From positions 1,116,001 through 1,180,000 of the forward strand of contig OY282354.1 in NCBI GenBank assembly GCA_958295485.1: a stretch of 64,000 nucleotides of DNA, in the 5' to 3' direction. Each line of letters begins with the position of its first letter. The first letter of the stretch is position 1. The stretch is from an uncultured Gammaproteobacteria bacterium (GTDB taxonomy: Bacteria; Pseudomonadota; Gammaproteobacteria; Eutrophobiales; Eutrophobiaceae). The translations under genes were made by a program, and so were the position numbers. Positions 1 through 7,991 of the stretch are shown piece by piece. Under the pieces are notes generated by a model. It worked only from the letters and a program-made list of their open reading frames with translations. It had not been told where the DNA came from and did not search any database.

Positions 1-724
1 GGTCATCCTGGATAGTCTCAGGGGCCGGGAATGCGTGTTTTGAGTGTGTCAGGCCCAGCTCCAGGAATATCTCGCACAATTTATAGGCGATAACGCCGGG
101 GTTGATTACGGGCACAGGCAGGTTCTCCCTTAAAAACTTGTGAGACTGGTGCATGGTGGTTGAACCCAGCACAATGACGTCAGCGCCGTCTTCTTCGATT
201 GCTTTCAAACCCTGCGTTTTTAATTTATCAAATACCACTTCTTCCTTGCCGGCCAGCAATTCCTGCACGTCCGGACGGGTATCGATGTGCCTGATTGAGG
301 CGACTTTATCTTCCAGGCCGTATTCTTTCAGGGTCTTGCCGTATAAAGGCACCCAGGGTTGCCACATCGTCAGGATCGAGAATTTACGTCCCAGGGTTGA
401 GGCGATGTGAAATGAGGATTGTCCGGGACCAATAACCGGGATATTCAACCTGGAACGCAAGGCGTAAAGGCCTGAATCGCTTACCGTGTTGATGCAGACT
501 GCGGCGCAACCTTCCTCCTCTGCCCTGAGCCCGGCGTCAATCACGATGGTATCCATGATATAGGCATCGTAATAACTGTTGGCCAGCGACATCAGTTTTT
601 TCGAGCCGACAAACTCCACGTCGAATTCCGGACGGATATATTCCGCCGGAATCTGGCTTTCAATCAACTCCCTGGTATGCTCACTCATCGGTACCGGGAA
701 AATGACTTTGATTTTTTTACCCAT
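1..724 (-). CDS. Asp/Glu/hydantoin racemase family protein, 3' end outside window
   Basis: About 241 residues are visible, open to the left edge. The family comprises cofactor-independent racemases, maleate isomerases and arylmalonate decarboxylases that normally use two cysteines on opposite sides of the substrate. The first catalytic region is seen at residues 73-85 (EGCAAVCINTVSDSG), with Cys77 as the likely nucleophile. The second site, usually Cys-Thr, reads VIVLGSTTMH, so Ser188 sits where the second cysteine is expected. Start chosen at 724 because AGGAG lies 8 nt upstream (about 733-737). It is divergent from the thiolase gene at 776. A decarboxylase or a decayed isomerase is as possible as a racemase; substrate unknown. 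Confidence 0.8.
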   Translation of the reverse strand, partial: MGKKIKVIFPVPMSEHTRELIESQIPAEYIRPEFDVEFVGSKKLMSLANSYYDAYIMDTIVIDAGLRAEEEGCAAVCINTVSDSGLYALRSRLNIPVIGPGQSSFHIASTLGRKFSILTMWQPWVPLYGKTLKEYGLEDKVASIRHIDTRPDVQELLAGKEEVVFDKLKTQGLKAIEEDGADVIVLGSTTMHQSHKFLRENLPVPVINPGVIAYKLCEIFLELGLTHSKHAFPAPETIQDD

Positions 725-775
725 GATCTGATCTCCTTGGAGCTTGACAAGACCATAATACTCTATAATTATCCG

Positions 776-1984
776 ATGGTCATGGGAGAAACCTACATCC
801 CCTACGGTGGTTACTGGACTACCCCGTTCGTCAAATGGCAGGGCAGTCTTGCGCACCTGCACAGCGTCGAATTTGCCGCCCGCGTGACCAAGCGGGTATT
901 GGCGGATAAGCGCCTGGATGCAAGACAGTTCGATTATGGCGTGTTGGGGATGACGATACCGCAAAAGAGTTGTTTTTACGGCTTGCCCTGGTTGATGGGC
1001 ATGGCCGGCGCTGAGCATATCGGTGGGCCTGTCATAAGCCAGGCCTGCGCCACCAGCGCCCGCGTCATGGCAACCGCTTCCCGGGAGATTCAAGCCGGCC
1101 AGGCGGAATGCGTGTTGACCGTAACGACGGATCGCCTCTCGAACGGTCCCCACATCTATTATCCAAACCCGGTCGGGCCGGGTGGTACGGGTATCACCGA
1201 AGACTGGGTGATGAGTAATTTCAACCAGGACCCCTATGTGAAATGCGACATGACGACTACCGCGGAGAACTGCGCAAAAAAGTGGAGCGTTTCGACTGCT
1301 GAACAGCATGAAATCGTTTTGCGTCGTTATGAACAATATCAACAGGCGCTGGAAAAGAAAGAGGGTGGGTCATTTCAACAAAAATACATGTTGCTGCCTT
1401 TTGATGTGCCGGATCAAAGATATAGGAAAACGCTGAAAACCCTTGAGGGAGATGAGGGCATTGCCGTAACCAGCGCCGGGAAAATGGCCGGGTTGAAACC
1501 GGTTCAGGAAAACGGCACGATTACTTTTGCCGGCCAGACCCACCCGGCCGATGGCAATGCGGGCATGATCATCGCGACCGAGCCTAAGGCCCGTGAACTG
1601 GGTAGTGACCCGCACGTTACGATCAGGATAGTGGCATACGGACAGGCAAGGGAAAAGCCGGCGTATATGCCGGCGGCGCCAATTCCGGCGAGCCGGCGCG
1701 CATTGGCCGCGGCGGGCATTTCGATAAAGGAAGTGAAGGCCATCAAGTCCCATAATCCATTTATCGTCAACGACATCATTTTCGCAAAAGAGATGGGCGT
1801 CGATGTCATGGAGATGAACAACTACGGCTGTTCCCTGATCTGGGGTCATCCGCAAGGCCCCACGGGTATGCGCGCGGTTATCGAACTGATCGAAGAACTC
1901 GCGCTTAAAGGCGGCGGTTATGGTTTGTTTCATGGTTGCGCTGCCGGTGATACCGCCATGGCGGTAGTAATACACGTTTCCTGA
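776..1984 (+). CDS. thiolase-fold acetyl-CoA acetyltransferase-like protein
   Basis: About 402 residues. Thiolase superfamily members cleave 3-ketoacyl-CoA or condense acyl-CoAs. The nucleophilic cysteine sits in ISQACATSARVM and the C-terminal motif is FHGCAAGDTAMAVVI, which supplies the usual second Cys. The glycine-rich end is not the canonical CGGGGQG of FadA/PhaA, so this is the divergent branch common beside acyl-CoA ligases. The reading frame is open from 677, but the upstream part overlaps the divergent racemase gene; the family N-terminus (ETYIPYGGYWTTP) supports a start at 776 or 782. It is followed after 3 nt by a ruined acyl-CoA ligase, so the two probably once formed one CoA-dependent route. 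Confidence 0.85.
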   Translation: MVMGETYIPYGGYWTTPFVKWQGSLAHLHSVEFAARVTKRVLADKRLDARQFDYGVLGMTIPQKSCFYGLPWLMGMAGAEHIGGPVISQACATSARVMATASREIQAGQAECVLTVTTDRLSNGPHIYYPNPVGPGGTGITEDWVMSNFNQDPYVKCDMTTTAENCAKKWSVSTAEQHEIVLRRYEQYQQALEKKEGGSFQQKYMLLPFDVPDQRYRKTLKTLEGDEGIAVTSAGKMAGLKPVQENGTITFAGQTHPADGNAGMIIATEPKARELGSDPHVTIRIVAYGQAREKPAYMPAAPIPASRRALAAAGISIKEVKAIKSHNPFIVNDIIFAKEMGVDVMEMNNYGCSLIWGHPQGPTGMRAVIELIEELALKGGGYGLFHGCAAGDTAMAVVIHVS

Positions 1985-1987
1985 CAA

Positions 1988-2517
1988 ATGTACGATGCAG
2001 GCTTGCCAAAGGTATTTCCGACCGTTGTACACATGTTGATAGATGCGGCAGAAAGCCGGCCCCGTCACGAGGCGCTTGTGCTGGGTGAAGAACGGCTTGA
2101 TTATGAAGAGTACCTGCGTTGCGTGGGGGCTGGCTTTATACGGGGGATATTGGTGAGTTGGATGAGGCCGGTTATTTGTTCATCCGAGGTAGAAAAAAAG
2201 AGATGATCATCGTTTCCGGTTATAACGTTTTTCCACGGGAAGTCGAAGAGGTCCTGCACCGTAACCCGAATATCGAAGAGACAGCCGTTGTGGGGAAAAC
2301 AGACGATTACCGCGGCGAGCTGCCAATCGCATTCATCGTTGTCAAAGAAGGCCATCTAATAGATGAAGAAGAATTGAAGCAATACTGTACAAACCATTTG
2401 GCGCCCTATAAGATTCCGGTGGAATTTCGAATTATTGACGCCTTGCCGAAGACCGTGGTGGGTAAAGTGGATAAAATTCTGTTATCGGCAATGGCGAATT
2501 CACCTGTCTCCTGTTAA
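1988..2517 (+). pseudogene. acyl-CoA synthetase (AMP-forming), internally deleted
   Basis: Only the two ends of an ANL-family acyl-CoA ligase remain. Residues from 1988 to about 2130 give the N-terminus (VHMLIDAAESRPRHEALVLG, then EEYLRC). The reading then moves to another frame near 2121-2130 and gives the C-terminal domain: GWLYTGDIGELDEAGYLFI, RKKEMIIVSGYNVFPREVEEV and PKTVVGKVDK with the A10 lysine. The whole central adenylation core, including the Ser/Thr/Gly P-loop and roughly 300 residues, is missing. A deletion with a frame change is the simplest reading, so no active enzyme is expected. A mis-assembly cannot be excluded. Confidence 0.85.
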
Positions 2518-2550
2518 TTGCCCCCTGTTTAACGATCCTGATTAATTAAA

Positions 2551-2943
2551 ATGGCAAAGACATCCGGCAACCAGGAAACCCCCACCGATCAGCGGGAGGT
2601 TTATCACCATCGGGGCGACAATTTGCCCGAGCCCGGCCAACATGACGATGAGGTGTTGGCGGAAGAGCGCGTTACAGCCTACTGGCGCGCCAACATAAGC
2701 CTGCTACTGAAGCTGTTGGCGGTCTGGTTTACCGTCTCCTTCGGGTTTGGGATATTACTGGTTGATTGGCTAAACCAGGTGAGCCTGTTTGGTTTCAAGC
2801 TGGGATTTTGGTGGGCGCAACAAGGTTCGATCTATGTATTTGTGCTGTTGATTTTTGTCTATGTGTTTCTTATCGGCAAGATAGACCGACAATTCGGCGT
2901 GGATGACGCCGATGATGACAACAAGCCACAGGGAAAGCGGTAA
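2551..2943 (+). CDS. DUF4212 small subunit of sodium:solute symporter
   Basis: 130 residues: a charged cytoplasmic N-terminus, then two membrane segments (about residues 50-70, LLLKLLAVWFTVSFGFGILL, and 91-111, GSIYVFVLLIFVYVFLIGK) and an acidic tail. Small proteins of this family are encoded directly upstream of an SSS-family transporter and are thought to be its accessory subunit. Here the stop and the transporter start share one base (TAATG at 2941-2945), which supports co-translation. No strong ribosome binding site is seen before the ATG at 2551. Confidence 0.9.
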   Translation: MAKTSGNQETPTDQREVYHHRGDNLPEPGQHDDEVLAEERVTAYWRANISLLLKLLAVWFTVSFGFGILLVDWLNQVSLFGFKLGFWWAQQGSIYVFVLLIFVYVFLIGKIDRQFGVDDADDDNKPQGKR

Positions 2944-4715
2944 TGTCAGCGCAATTATTGACTTATATTCTGGTCGGCCTGACATTTGCCCTCTATATAG
3001 GCATTGCCCTGTGGACCAAGGCCTCATCAACCAGGGACTTCTATGTGGCGGGCGCCGGTGTGCATCCGGTGGCCAATGGCATGGCCACAGCTGCGGATTG
3101 GATGAGCGCCGCCTCGTTTATTTCCATTGCCGGCATCATTGCCTTTTCCGGTTATGACAGTTCGGTGTACTTGATGGGGTGGACGGGTGGTTACGTCTTG
3201 CTGGCGTTGTTGCTGGCGCCGTATTTGCGCAAGTTTGGTCAGTTTACCGTGCCTGATTTTATTGGTGAGCGCTATTACTCCAAATCCGCGCGAGTAGTGG
3301 CGGTGATCTGCCTGATTTTTATCTCCTTTACCTACGTATCCGGCCAGATGCGCGGGGTAGGGGTGGTATTTTCCCGTTTTTTGGAGGTGGAAATTACCAC
3401 GGGGGTGTTTATCGGTATGGCGGTGGTGTTCTTCTACGCCGTGCTCGGAGGCATGAAGGGCATCACCTATACCCAGGTGGCGCAGTTCTGTGTATTGATT
3501 TTTGCCTACATGGTCCCGGCGATTTTTATCTCGCTGTTGATCACGGGCAACCCGGCGCCACAGCTGGGACTGGGCGCGGAGGTGAATGACGGTTCCGGCC
3601 TGTCCGTGCTGGAAAAACTGGATCAGGTATTGGTAGATCTTGGTTTCACCCCTTATACGGAAGCCAACAAGACCACCATTGATATGCTTGCGATCACCCT
3701 GGCGTTGATGGTAGGCACTGCCGGATTGCCCCACGTGATAGTGCGCTTCTTTACCGTGCCTAAAGTGTCTGACGCGCGCAAGTCTGCCGGTTATGCGTTG
3801 GTGTTTATTGCCCTGCTTTATACTACGGCGCCCGCCGTGGGCGCTTTCGCCCGGTTGAATTTTATCGATACGGTGCACAACACCGCCTACGAGGAAGCGC
3901 CGGCCTGGGTCAAGACCTGGGAAGGTATCGGCTTGATTGCCTGGCTGGATAAAAACCGGGATGGCAGGATTCAATATGCCGCCGGCAGGGCCTTTGAAGG
4001 GGCGCCGGCCTTCGTCGAGGGGGAGGGTGAACACGGGCAAAAGTTGCTGGGCAATGCGCCGACGGACAACGCCAATGAAGTGTATGTTGACCGTGATATC
4101 ATGGTGTTGGCAAACCCGGAGATCGCTAACCTCCCCCCCTGGGTAATCGCGTTGGTGGCGGCCGGCGGGTTGGCGGCGGCGTTGTCCACGGCGGCGGGTT
4201 TGTTGCTGGTGATATCGACGTCCATCTCCCATGACTTGCTCAAAAAGACCTTGAGGCCCGCTATCAGCGAACGGCAGGAATTACTCTATGCCCGCATCGC
4301 GGCCGCGGCGGCCGTTTGCATGGCCGGTTACCTGGGGATCAATCCGCCGGGGTTCGTCGCCCAAGTGGTGGCCTTTGCTTTCGGGCTTGCCGCCGCATCT
4401 CTGTTCCCGGCCATCTTCCTGGGTATTTTTGTGCGCAATATGAATCGCGAGGGCGCCATCGCCGGGATGTTGTGCGGACTGATGTTTACCTTTGCGTATA
4501 TTGTGTATTTCAAATTCATCAACCCCGCTGCCAACAGCGCCGATAACTGGTGGTTGGGCATCTCACCGGAAGGTATCGGCAGCATCGGCATGTTGGTGAA
4601 TTTTGCCGTAGCCTTTGCGGTCAGCCGCTTCAGCAAGGAACCGCCGCCGCAGGTGAAAGCGCTGGTCGACGACGTGCGCATTCCCTCCGGCGCGGGGGTG
4701 GCGTATCACCATTAA
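2943..4715 (+). CDS. sodium:solute symporter (SSS family, ActP-like VC_2705 type)
   Basis: 590 residues with the alternating hydrophobic pattern of about 13 membrane helices. It resembles the acetate/short-chain-acid cation symporters. Family landmarks include the early YVAGAGVHPVANGMATAADWMSAASF stretch and the mid-protein TAGLPHVIVRFFTVP. Between two helices (about residue 336) is an EF-hand-like loop, DKNRDGRIQY, whose 12th position is Ala rather than Glu, so calcium binding is doubtful. It partners with the DUF4212 protein by a 1-nt overlap and is followed only 7 nt later by trhO. Substrate not determinable; carboxylates are typical for the subgroup. Confidence 0.9.
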   Translation: MSAQLLTYILVGLTFALYIGIALWTKASSTRDFYVAGAGVHPVANGMATAADWMSAASFISIAGIIAFSGYDSSVYLMGWTGGYVLLALLLAPYLRKFGQFTVPDFIGERYYSKSARVVAVICLIFISFTYVSGQMRGVGVVFSRFLEVEITTGVFIGMAVVFFYAVLGGMKGITYTQVAQFCVLIFAYMVPAIFISLLITGNPAPQLGLGAEVNDGSGLSVLEKLDQVLVDLGFTPYTEANKTTIDMLAITLALMVGTAGLPHVIVRFFTVPKVSDARKSAGYALVFIALLYTTAPAVGAFARLNFIDTVHNTAYEEAPAWVKTWEGIGLIAWLDKNRDGRIQYAAGRAFEGAPAFVEGEGEHGQKLLGNAPTDNANEVYVDRDIMVLANPEIANLPPWVIALVAAGGLAAALSTAAGLLLVISTSISHDLLKKTLRPAISERQELLYARIAAAAAVCMAGYLGINPPGFVAQVVAFAFGLAAASLFPAIFLGIFVRNMNREGAIAGMLCGLMFTFAYIVYFKFINPAANSADNWWLGISPEGIGSIGMLVNFAVAFAVSRFSKEPPPQVKALVDDVRIPSGAGVAYHH

Positions 4716-4722
4716 TTTATAG

Positions 4723-5661
4723 ATGAACGAGACGGATAATCGGTTTGTTATCGCGGCGCTTTACAAGTTCGTAAAATTGCCTGATTTCATGGAACTGAAA
4801 GAACCCTTGTTGAAGCGTTGCCTCGACCTCCGGCTTAAAGGGACTTTCCTCCTTGCCGCTGAAGGCATAAACGGCGCGGTGGCGGGGAGCAGGGAAGGGG
4901 TGGATGGCATATTACAGTATTTGCAATCAGACCCTCGCTTCGATGGGTTGGAATACAAAGAATCCGGCGCCGGCGCGTGCCCGTTTCACCGGATGAAGGT
5001 AAAAGTAAAGAATGAAATCGTTTCCATGGGCATCGATGACGTCGACCCGGAAAAAATCAAGGGAAAGTACGTCGAGCCTGAAAATTGGAATGAAGTCATC
5101 GCACAGCCGGATACACTAATTTTGGATATACGCAACCGGTATGAAAGCAATATCGGTGGTTTCAAAAACGCCGTATCGCCGCCAATCAGCGCGTTTCGCG
5201 AGTTTCCCGAATATGCGGAAAACACCCTCGACCCCGGCCAACACAAAAGGATTGCCATGTTTTGCACCGGCGGAATACGTTGTGAAAAGGCCTCCTCTTA
5301 CCTGCTGAACAGGGGGTTTGCAGAAGTTGTCCAGTTGCAGGGAGGCATCTTGAGCTACCTGGAAAAAATCGACCCTGAAGACAGTTTATGGGAAGGGGAG
5401 TGCTTTGTTTTCGATGGCCGGGTTGCAATCGATCATGATCTTGAACAAGGCGATTATGCCCAGTGTTTCGCCTGTCGCCGGCCCATCACGCAGGAAGATA
5501 TGGCATCGGAAAAATATCAGCCGGGCGTGTCCTGCCCCCATTGCCATGATGACTTGTCGGTTGAACAGCGGAAAAGGTTCGGTGAACGCCAACGCCAGGT
5601 CGAACTGGCGGCAAGCCGCGGTGAAAAACACATCGGCGGCGGACAGAAGACAGCAACGTAG
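4723..5661 (+). CDS. trhO: TrhO, oxygen-dependent tRNA uridine-34 hydroxylase
   Basis: 312 residues of the YceA/UPF0176 rhodanese family. TrhO makes 5-hydroxyuridine at wobble position 34 of tRNA, the first step to uridine 5-oxyacetic acid. Seen: an acylphosphatase-like N-terminal domain, then the rhodanese domain with the active loop CTGGIRCEKAS (Cys181, Cys187), then a C-terminal segment with paired cysteines (CFACRRPI and GVSCPHC) that probably binds zinc. E. coli TrhO is slightly longer (about 350). The ATG lies 7 nt behind the transporter stop, with a weak ribosome binding site. cmoB, the gene for the next enzyme class on the same base, follows 172 nt downstream. Confidence 0.92.
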   Translation: MNETDNRFVIAALYKFVKLPDFMELKEPLLKRCLDLRLKGTFLLAAEGINGAVAGSREGVDGILQYLQSDPRFDGLEYKESGAGACPFHRMKVKVKNEIVSMGIDDVDPEKIKGKYVEPENWNEVIAQPDTLILDIRNRYESNIGGFKNAVSPPISAFREFPEYAENTLDPGQHKRIAMFCTGGIRCEKASSYLLNRGFAEVVQLQGGILSYLEKIDPEDSLWEGECFVFDGRVAIDHDLEQGDYAQCFACRRPITQEDMASEKYQPGVSCPHCHDDLSVEQRKRFGERQRQVELAASRGEKHIGGGQKTAT

Positions 5662-5833
5662 GGGCAGCCCCCGTGCCCGCCGGCGGCAAAAATCCGGCGC
5701 GATCGACCCATCCACTAACGCAATATCCGGGCTAATGGGCAGACAGGTTATTCACAGGCTCCGCGGAGGCGCCTGAAATCGTATTTTCAAACACAATTTT
5801 TCTCCAGGTAGTGATTTTGTTTTTTGACCGCGC

Positions 5834-6832
5834 ATGTTGTCAGAACCACTGAAGACGAAATTAGTGGAAAGCGGTATGGCCGCATGGGCAAGTTGGCTTG
5901 ATGGACAACTGACGCGCTTTTACGACCACGTTGACCATGGCGATTACCCCGGCTGGCTGGATGCCGTCAACCGGCTGCCTGAGATTAGCCCGACGTTGAG
6001 CAAACTCGACTCGGACGAGATCCAAATCGGCCGGGCGACGGATTGCACTGAGAGACAGCGCCAGGCAACCCGGCAACAACTTCAACGGCTGATACCATGG
6101 CGTAAAGGGCCGTTTAACCTGTTCGGCCTGAGCATCGATGCGGAATGGCGTTCAGACCTGAAATGGCGGCGGTTGCAGGATAAAATTTCTCCGTTAAGCG
6201 GCCGCACCGTTCTCGACGTCGGCTGCGGCAACGGCTATTACGGCTGGCGTATGCTGGGGGCGGGCGCAAAATTAGTGGTTGGCATCGACTCGACGCTCAA
6301 GTACGTCATGCAACATCGCGCAGTGGCAAGATACCTGCCCCATGCACCCTTCGACGTACTGCCGTTTTCGCTGGGCGCGCAAGCAAGCGGTGGGGCCTGT
6401 CTCGTTTTACCCCATAACGGGGCGAGCTTTGACACAGTATTTTCAATGGGGGTAATCTATCACCAGCGCGACCCCATAAAACACATCCGGGAGCTTTCAG
6501 CTTTTCTTCAAGATAAAGGCGAATTGATCCTGGAATCGTTGATTATCGACGAAGACCATGGCAACGTACTGAACCCCCAGGGCCGATACGCCAAGATGCG
6601 AAACATCCGGTCAATCCCCTCCATCACCACCCTGAAAAACTGGCTGTCCGCCGCCGGCTTCACCACCATCGAATTAGCGAACATATCAACTACCACCCTC
6701 ACTGAGCAACGAGTCACGGAATGGACTTACCACGAATCACTGACAAACTTCCTCGAGCCCGAAAATCCACGGTTGACCATCGAAGGCCATCCGGCCCCCA
6801 AACGCGCAATAGTCATCTGTAGCAAGCATTGA
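5834..6832 (+). CDS. cmoB: CmoB, tRNA U34 carboxymethyltransferase
   Basis: 332 residues, close to the E. coli length of 323. CmoB transfers the carboxymethyl group of carboxy-SAM to 5-hydroxyuridine-34 of tRNA. Characteristic sequence: WRKGPFNLFGLSIDAEWRSDLKW around residues 89-111, including Lys91 known to contact carboxy-SAM in E. coli, then the Rossmann motif VLDVGCGNGYYGW (127-139), GVIYHQRDP and the MRNIRSIPS segment. cmoA, which makes carboxy-SAM, is not in the window. TrhO upstream makes its substrate, so the pair forms a wobble-base modification module. Confidence 0.93.
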   Translation: MLSEPLKTKLVESGMAAWASWLDGQLTRFYDHVDHGDYPGWLDAVNRLPEISPTLSKLDSDEIQIGRATDCTERQRQATRQQLQRLIPWRKGPFNLFGLSIDAEWRSDLKWRRLQDKISPLSGRTVLDVGCGNGYYGWRMLGAGAKLVVGIDSTLKYVMQHRAVARYLPHAPFDVLPFSLGAQASGGACLVLPHNGASFDTVFSMGVIYHQRDPIKHIRELSAFLQDKGELILESLIIDEDHGNVLNPQGRYAKMRNIRSIPSITTLKNWLSAAGFTTIELANISTTTLTEQRVTEWTYHESLTNFLEPENPRLTIEGHPAPKRAIVICSKH

Positions 6833-6849
6833 TCGAGTCATTGCATGGC

Positions 6850-6879
6850 AAGTTCCGACACCACACCGTCGGAATGCTT
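6850..6879. repeat. 30-bp direct repeat, copy 1
   Basis: Begins aagttccgacaccacaccg. It matches 7199-7228 at 26 of 30 positions by hand alignment. The two copies lie in the same orientation and bracket the small-protein pair at 6939-7177. In the minus reading both copies contain a GTG followed by codons for Val-Ser-Glu-Leu. Confidence 0.7.
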
Positions 6880-6938
6880 GATACAATTCCGCGTGCAGCT
6901 CAGCCAGCTTGGTCTCAAGCCGGTGCAGCCGCGCCGGA

Positions 6939-7031
6939 TTATTTGTCGGACGGGTAACGGTAGGCCAGCCAGTACAGCAACAGCGCCCCGGCGAAGGCAA
7001 TCCCCCCGGCCAGCAACAGTGCGATATTCAT
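6939..7031 (-). CDS. 30-residue single-span membrane protein
   Basis: A short frame encoding MNIALLLAGGIAFAGALLLY, then WLAYRYPSDK and a stop. It is one hydrophobic helix with a short charged tail. Translation looks real: AGGAG stands 9 nt before the ATG, and that ATG overlaps the stop of the upstream small gene (ATGA at 7028-7031). Size and topology fit small regulatory membrane proteins or type I toxin-like peptides, but no family was recognised. It lies in the minus strand between cmoB and the peroxiredoxin gene. Confidence 0.55.
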   Translation of the reverse strand: MNIALLLAGGIAFAGALLLYWLAYRYPSDK

Positions 7032-7177
7032 GGTTTGTGCTCCTGGTTGCCCAGCGCCAGCGCCGCCGTCGCCAGCAGATCGCCCGCTTCGAGCAGGGCG
7101 TTTAACAGCCCGGCTGAGGTCATGATGATCCCCAAGCGCCGGATATCTTCCCGCACCGTAACTGGATTAAACTTCAT
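7028..7177 (-). CDS. 49-residue protein coupled to the small membrane protein
   Basis: Reads MKFNPVTVREDIRRLGII, then a hydrophobic stretch (MTSAGLLNALLEAGD, LLATAALALG) ending NQEHKP. A GTG at 7213 would give 61 residues, but the extra part is encoded inside a direct repeat and looks less protein-like, so the ATG at 7177 is preferred. Its stop overlaps the next start by 4 nt, which argues that both small frames are translated together. No family recognised. The pair could be a two-peptide membrane module; this is inference from size, overlap and hydrophobicity only. Confidence 0.45.
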   Translation of the reverse strand: MKFNPVTVREDIRRLGIIMTSAGLLNALLEAGDLLATAALALGNQEHKP

Positions 7178-7198
7178 GCGATGAGTGTGGCACAGATC

Positions 7199-7228
7199 AA
7201 GTTCCGATACCACACCGGGGGAACGCTT
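7199..7228. repeat. 30-bp direct repeat, copy 2
   Basis: Begins aagttccgataccacaccg; partner of 6850-6879 with four mismatches. It covers the possible GTG start (7213) of the upstream small gene, so the unit boundary coincides with that gene's 5' end. Confidence 0.7.
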
Positions 7229-7260
7229 TTGTCCCGGATGCGTTGAAGCAGGATGTGAGT

Positions 7261-7279
7261 AGATTAATCATATTAATCT
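7261..7279. promoter_or_regulatory. palindrome upstream of peroxiredoxin gene
   Basis: agattaat-cat-attaatct is a perfect 8-bp inverted repeat with a 3-bp centre. It is followed by TACACT (7284-7289), a plausible -10 element, and then the peroxiredoxin start at 7332. A second oddity is the decamer cttgtcagga present twice between 7288 and 7323. The placement suits a repressor or redox-sensor operator, but no regulator is identified. Confidence 0.45.
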
Positions 7280-7331
7280 CTGCTACACTTGTCAGGAAGA
7301 TGATTTGAAAATACTTGTCAGGAGGAATGAT

Positions 7332-7991
7332 ATGCCTTTACGAATTGGTGACGAAGCGCCGAATTTCACAGCTGAAACGACCCAGGGTACGGTCAATTTC
7401 CACGATTGGATTGGCGATGGCTACGCTATTTTATTTTCCCATCCCAAGGATTTTACCCCTGTTTGCACGACGGAACTGGGTTATATGGCGGGGCTTAAAC
7501 CGGAGTTTGATAAACGGAATTGTAAAATTATCGGTTTAAGTATTGATTCAGTGGGGGACCATAATGAATGGATGAAGGACATAGAAGAAACACAAGGTCA
7601 TGCCGTCAATTATCCGCTTATAGGGGATAGCGCACTGGAAGTCGCCAAGCTCTATGACATGATCCACCCCAATGCCAGCGGCGCGGCGAAACAGAGAACC
7701 GCGGTTGATAATGCGACCATACGTTCCGTTTTTGTCGTAGGCCCGGATAAATTGATCAAGCTGATCATTACCTATCCGATGAGCACCGGGAGGAATTTCG
7801 ACGAAGTGCTCCGGGTTCTGGATTCCATACAATTGACTGCCAAACATAAGGTGGCGACCCCCGTCAACTGGCGTCAGGGCGAGGACGTTATCATCGTTCC
7901 CGCGGTATCGGATGAAGCCGCAAAGGAAAAGTTCCCGGAAGGCTGGAATGCGCTGAAACCTTATTTGAGAATAGTGCCCCAGCCTGAGTAA
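7332..7991 (+). CDS. 1-Cys peroxiredoxin (Prx6 class)
   Basis: 219 residues. Peroxiredoxins reduce hydrogen peroxide and organic hydroperoxides through a peroxidatic cysteine, here Cys45 in DFTPVCTTELG. No conserved C-terminal resolving cysteine is present, and the long C-terminal domain (VNWRQGEDVIIVP, then PEGWNALKPYLRIVP) is typical of the Prx6/1-Cys class. Start chosen at 7332: CAGGAGGA stands just upstream, whereas the in-frame codon at 7305 has no ribosome binding site. It seems to be transcribed alone. Confidence 0.93.
   Translation: MPLRIGDEAPNFTAETTQGTVNFHDWIGDGYAILFSHPKDFTPVCTTELGYMAGLKPEFDKRNCKIIGLSIDSVGDHNEWMKDIEETQGHAVNYPLIGDSALEVAKLYDMIHPNASGAAKQRTAVDNATIRSVFVVGPDKLIKLIITYPMSTGRNFDEVLRVLDSIQLTAKHKVATPVNWRQGEDVIIVPAVSDEAAKEKFPEGWNALKPYLRIVPQPE

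Noticed and set aside
3027..4232. 401-codon minus-strand open frame
   Set aside because: Antisense to the SSS transporter gene; composition reflects the GC-rich opposite strand and it contains no family motif.
6737..7000. 87-codon minus-strand frame with a coiled-coil-like segment
   Set aside because: It lacks a credible start, overlaps the end of cmoB and crosses the direct repeat; probably fortuitous, although RLETKLAELHAELYQAF looks protein-like.
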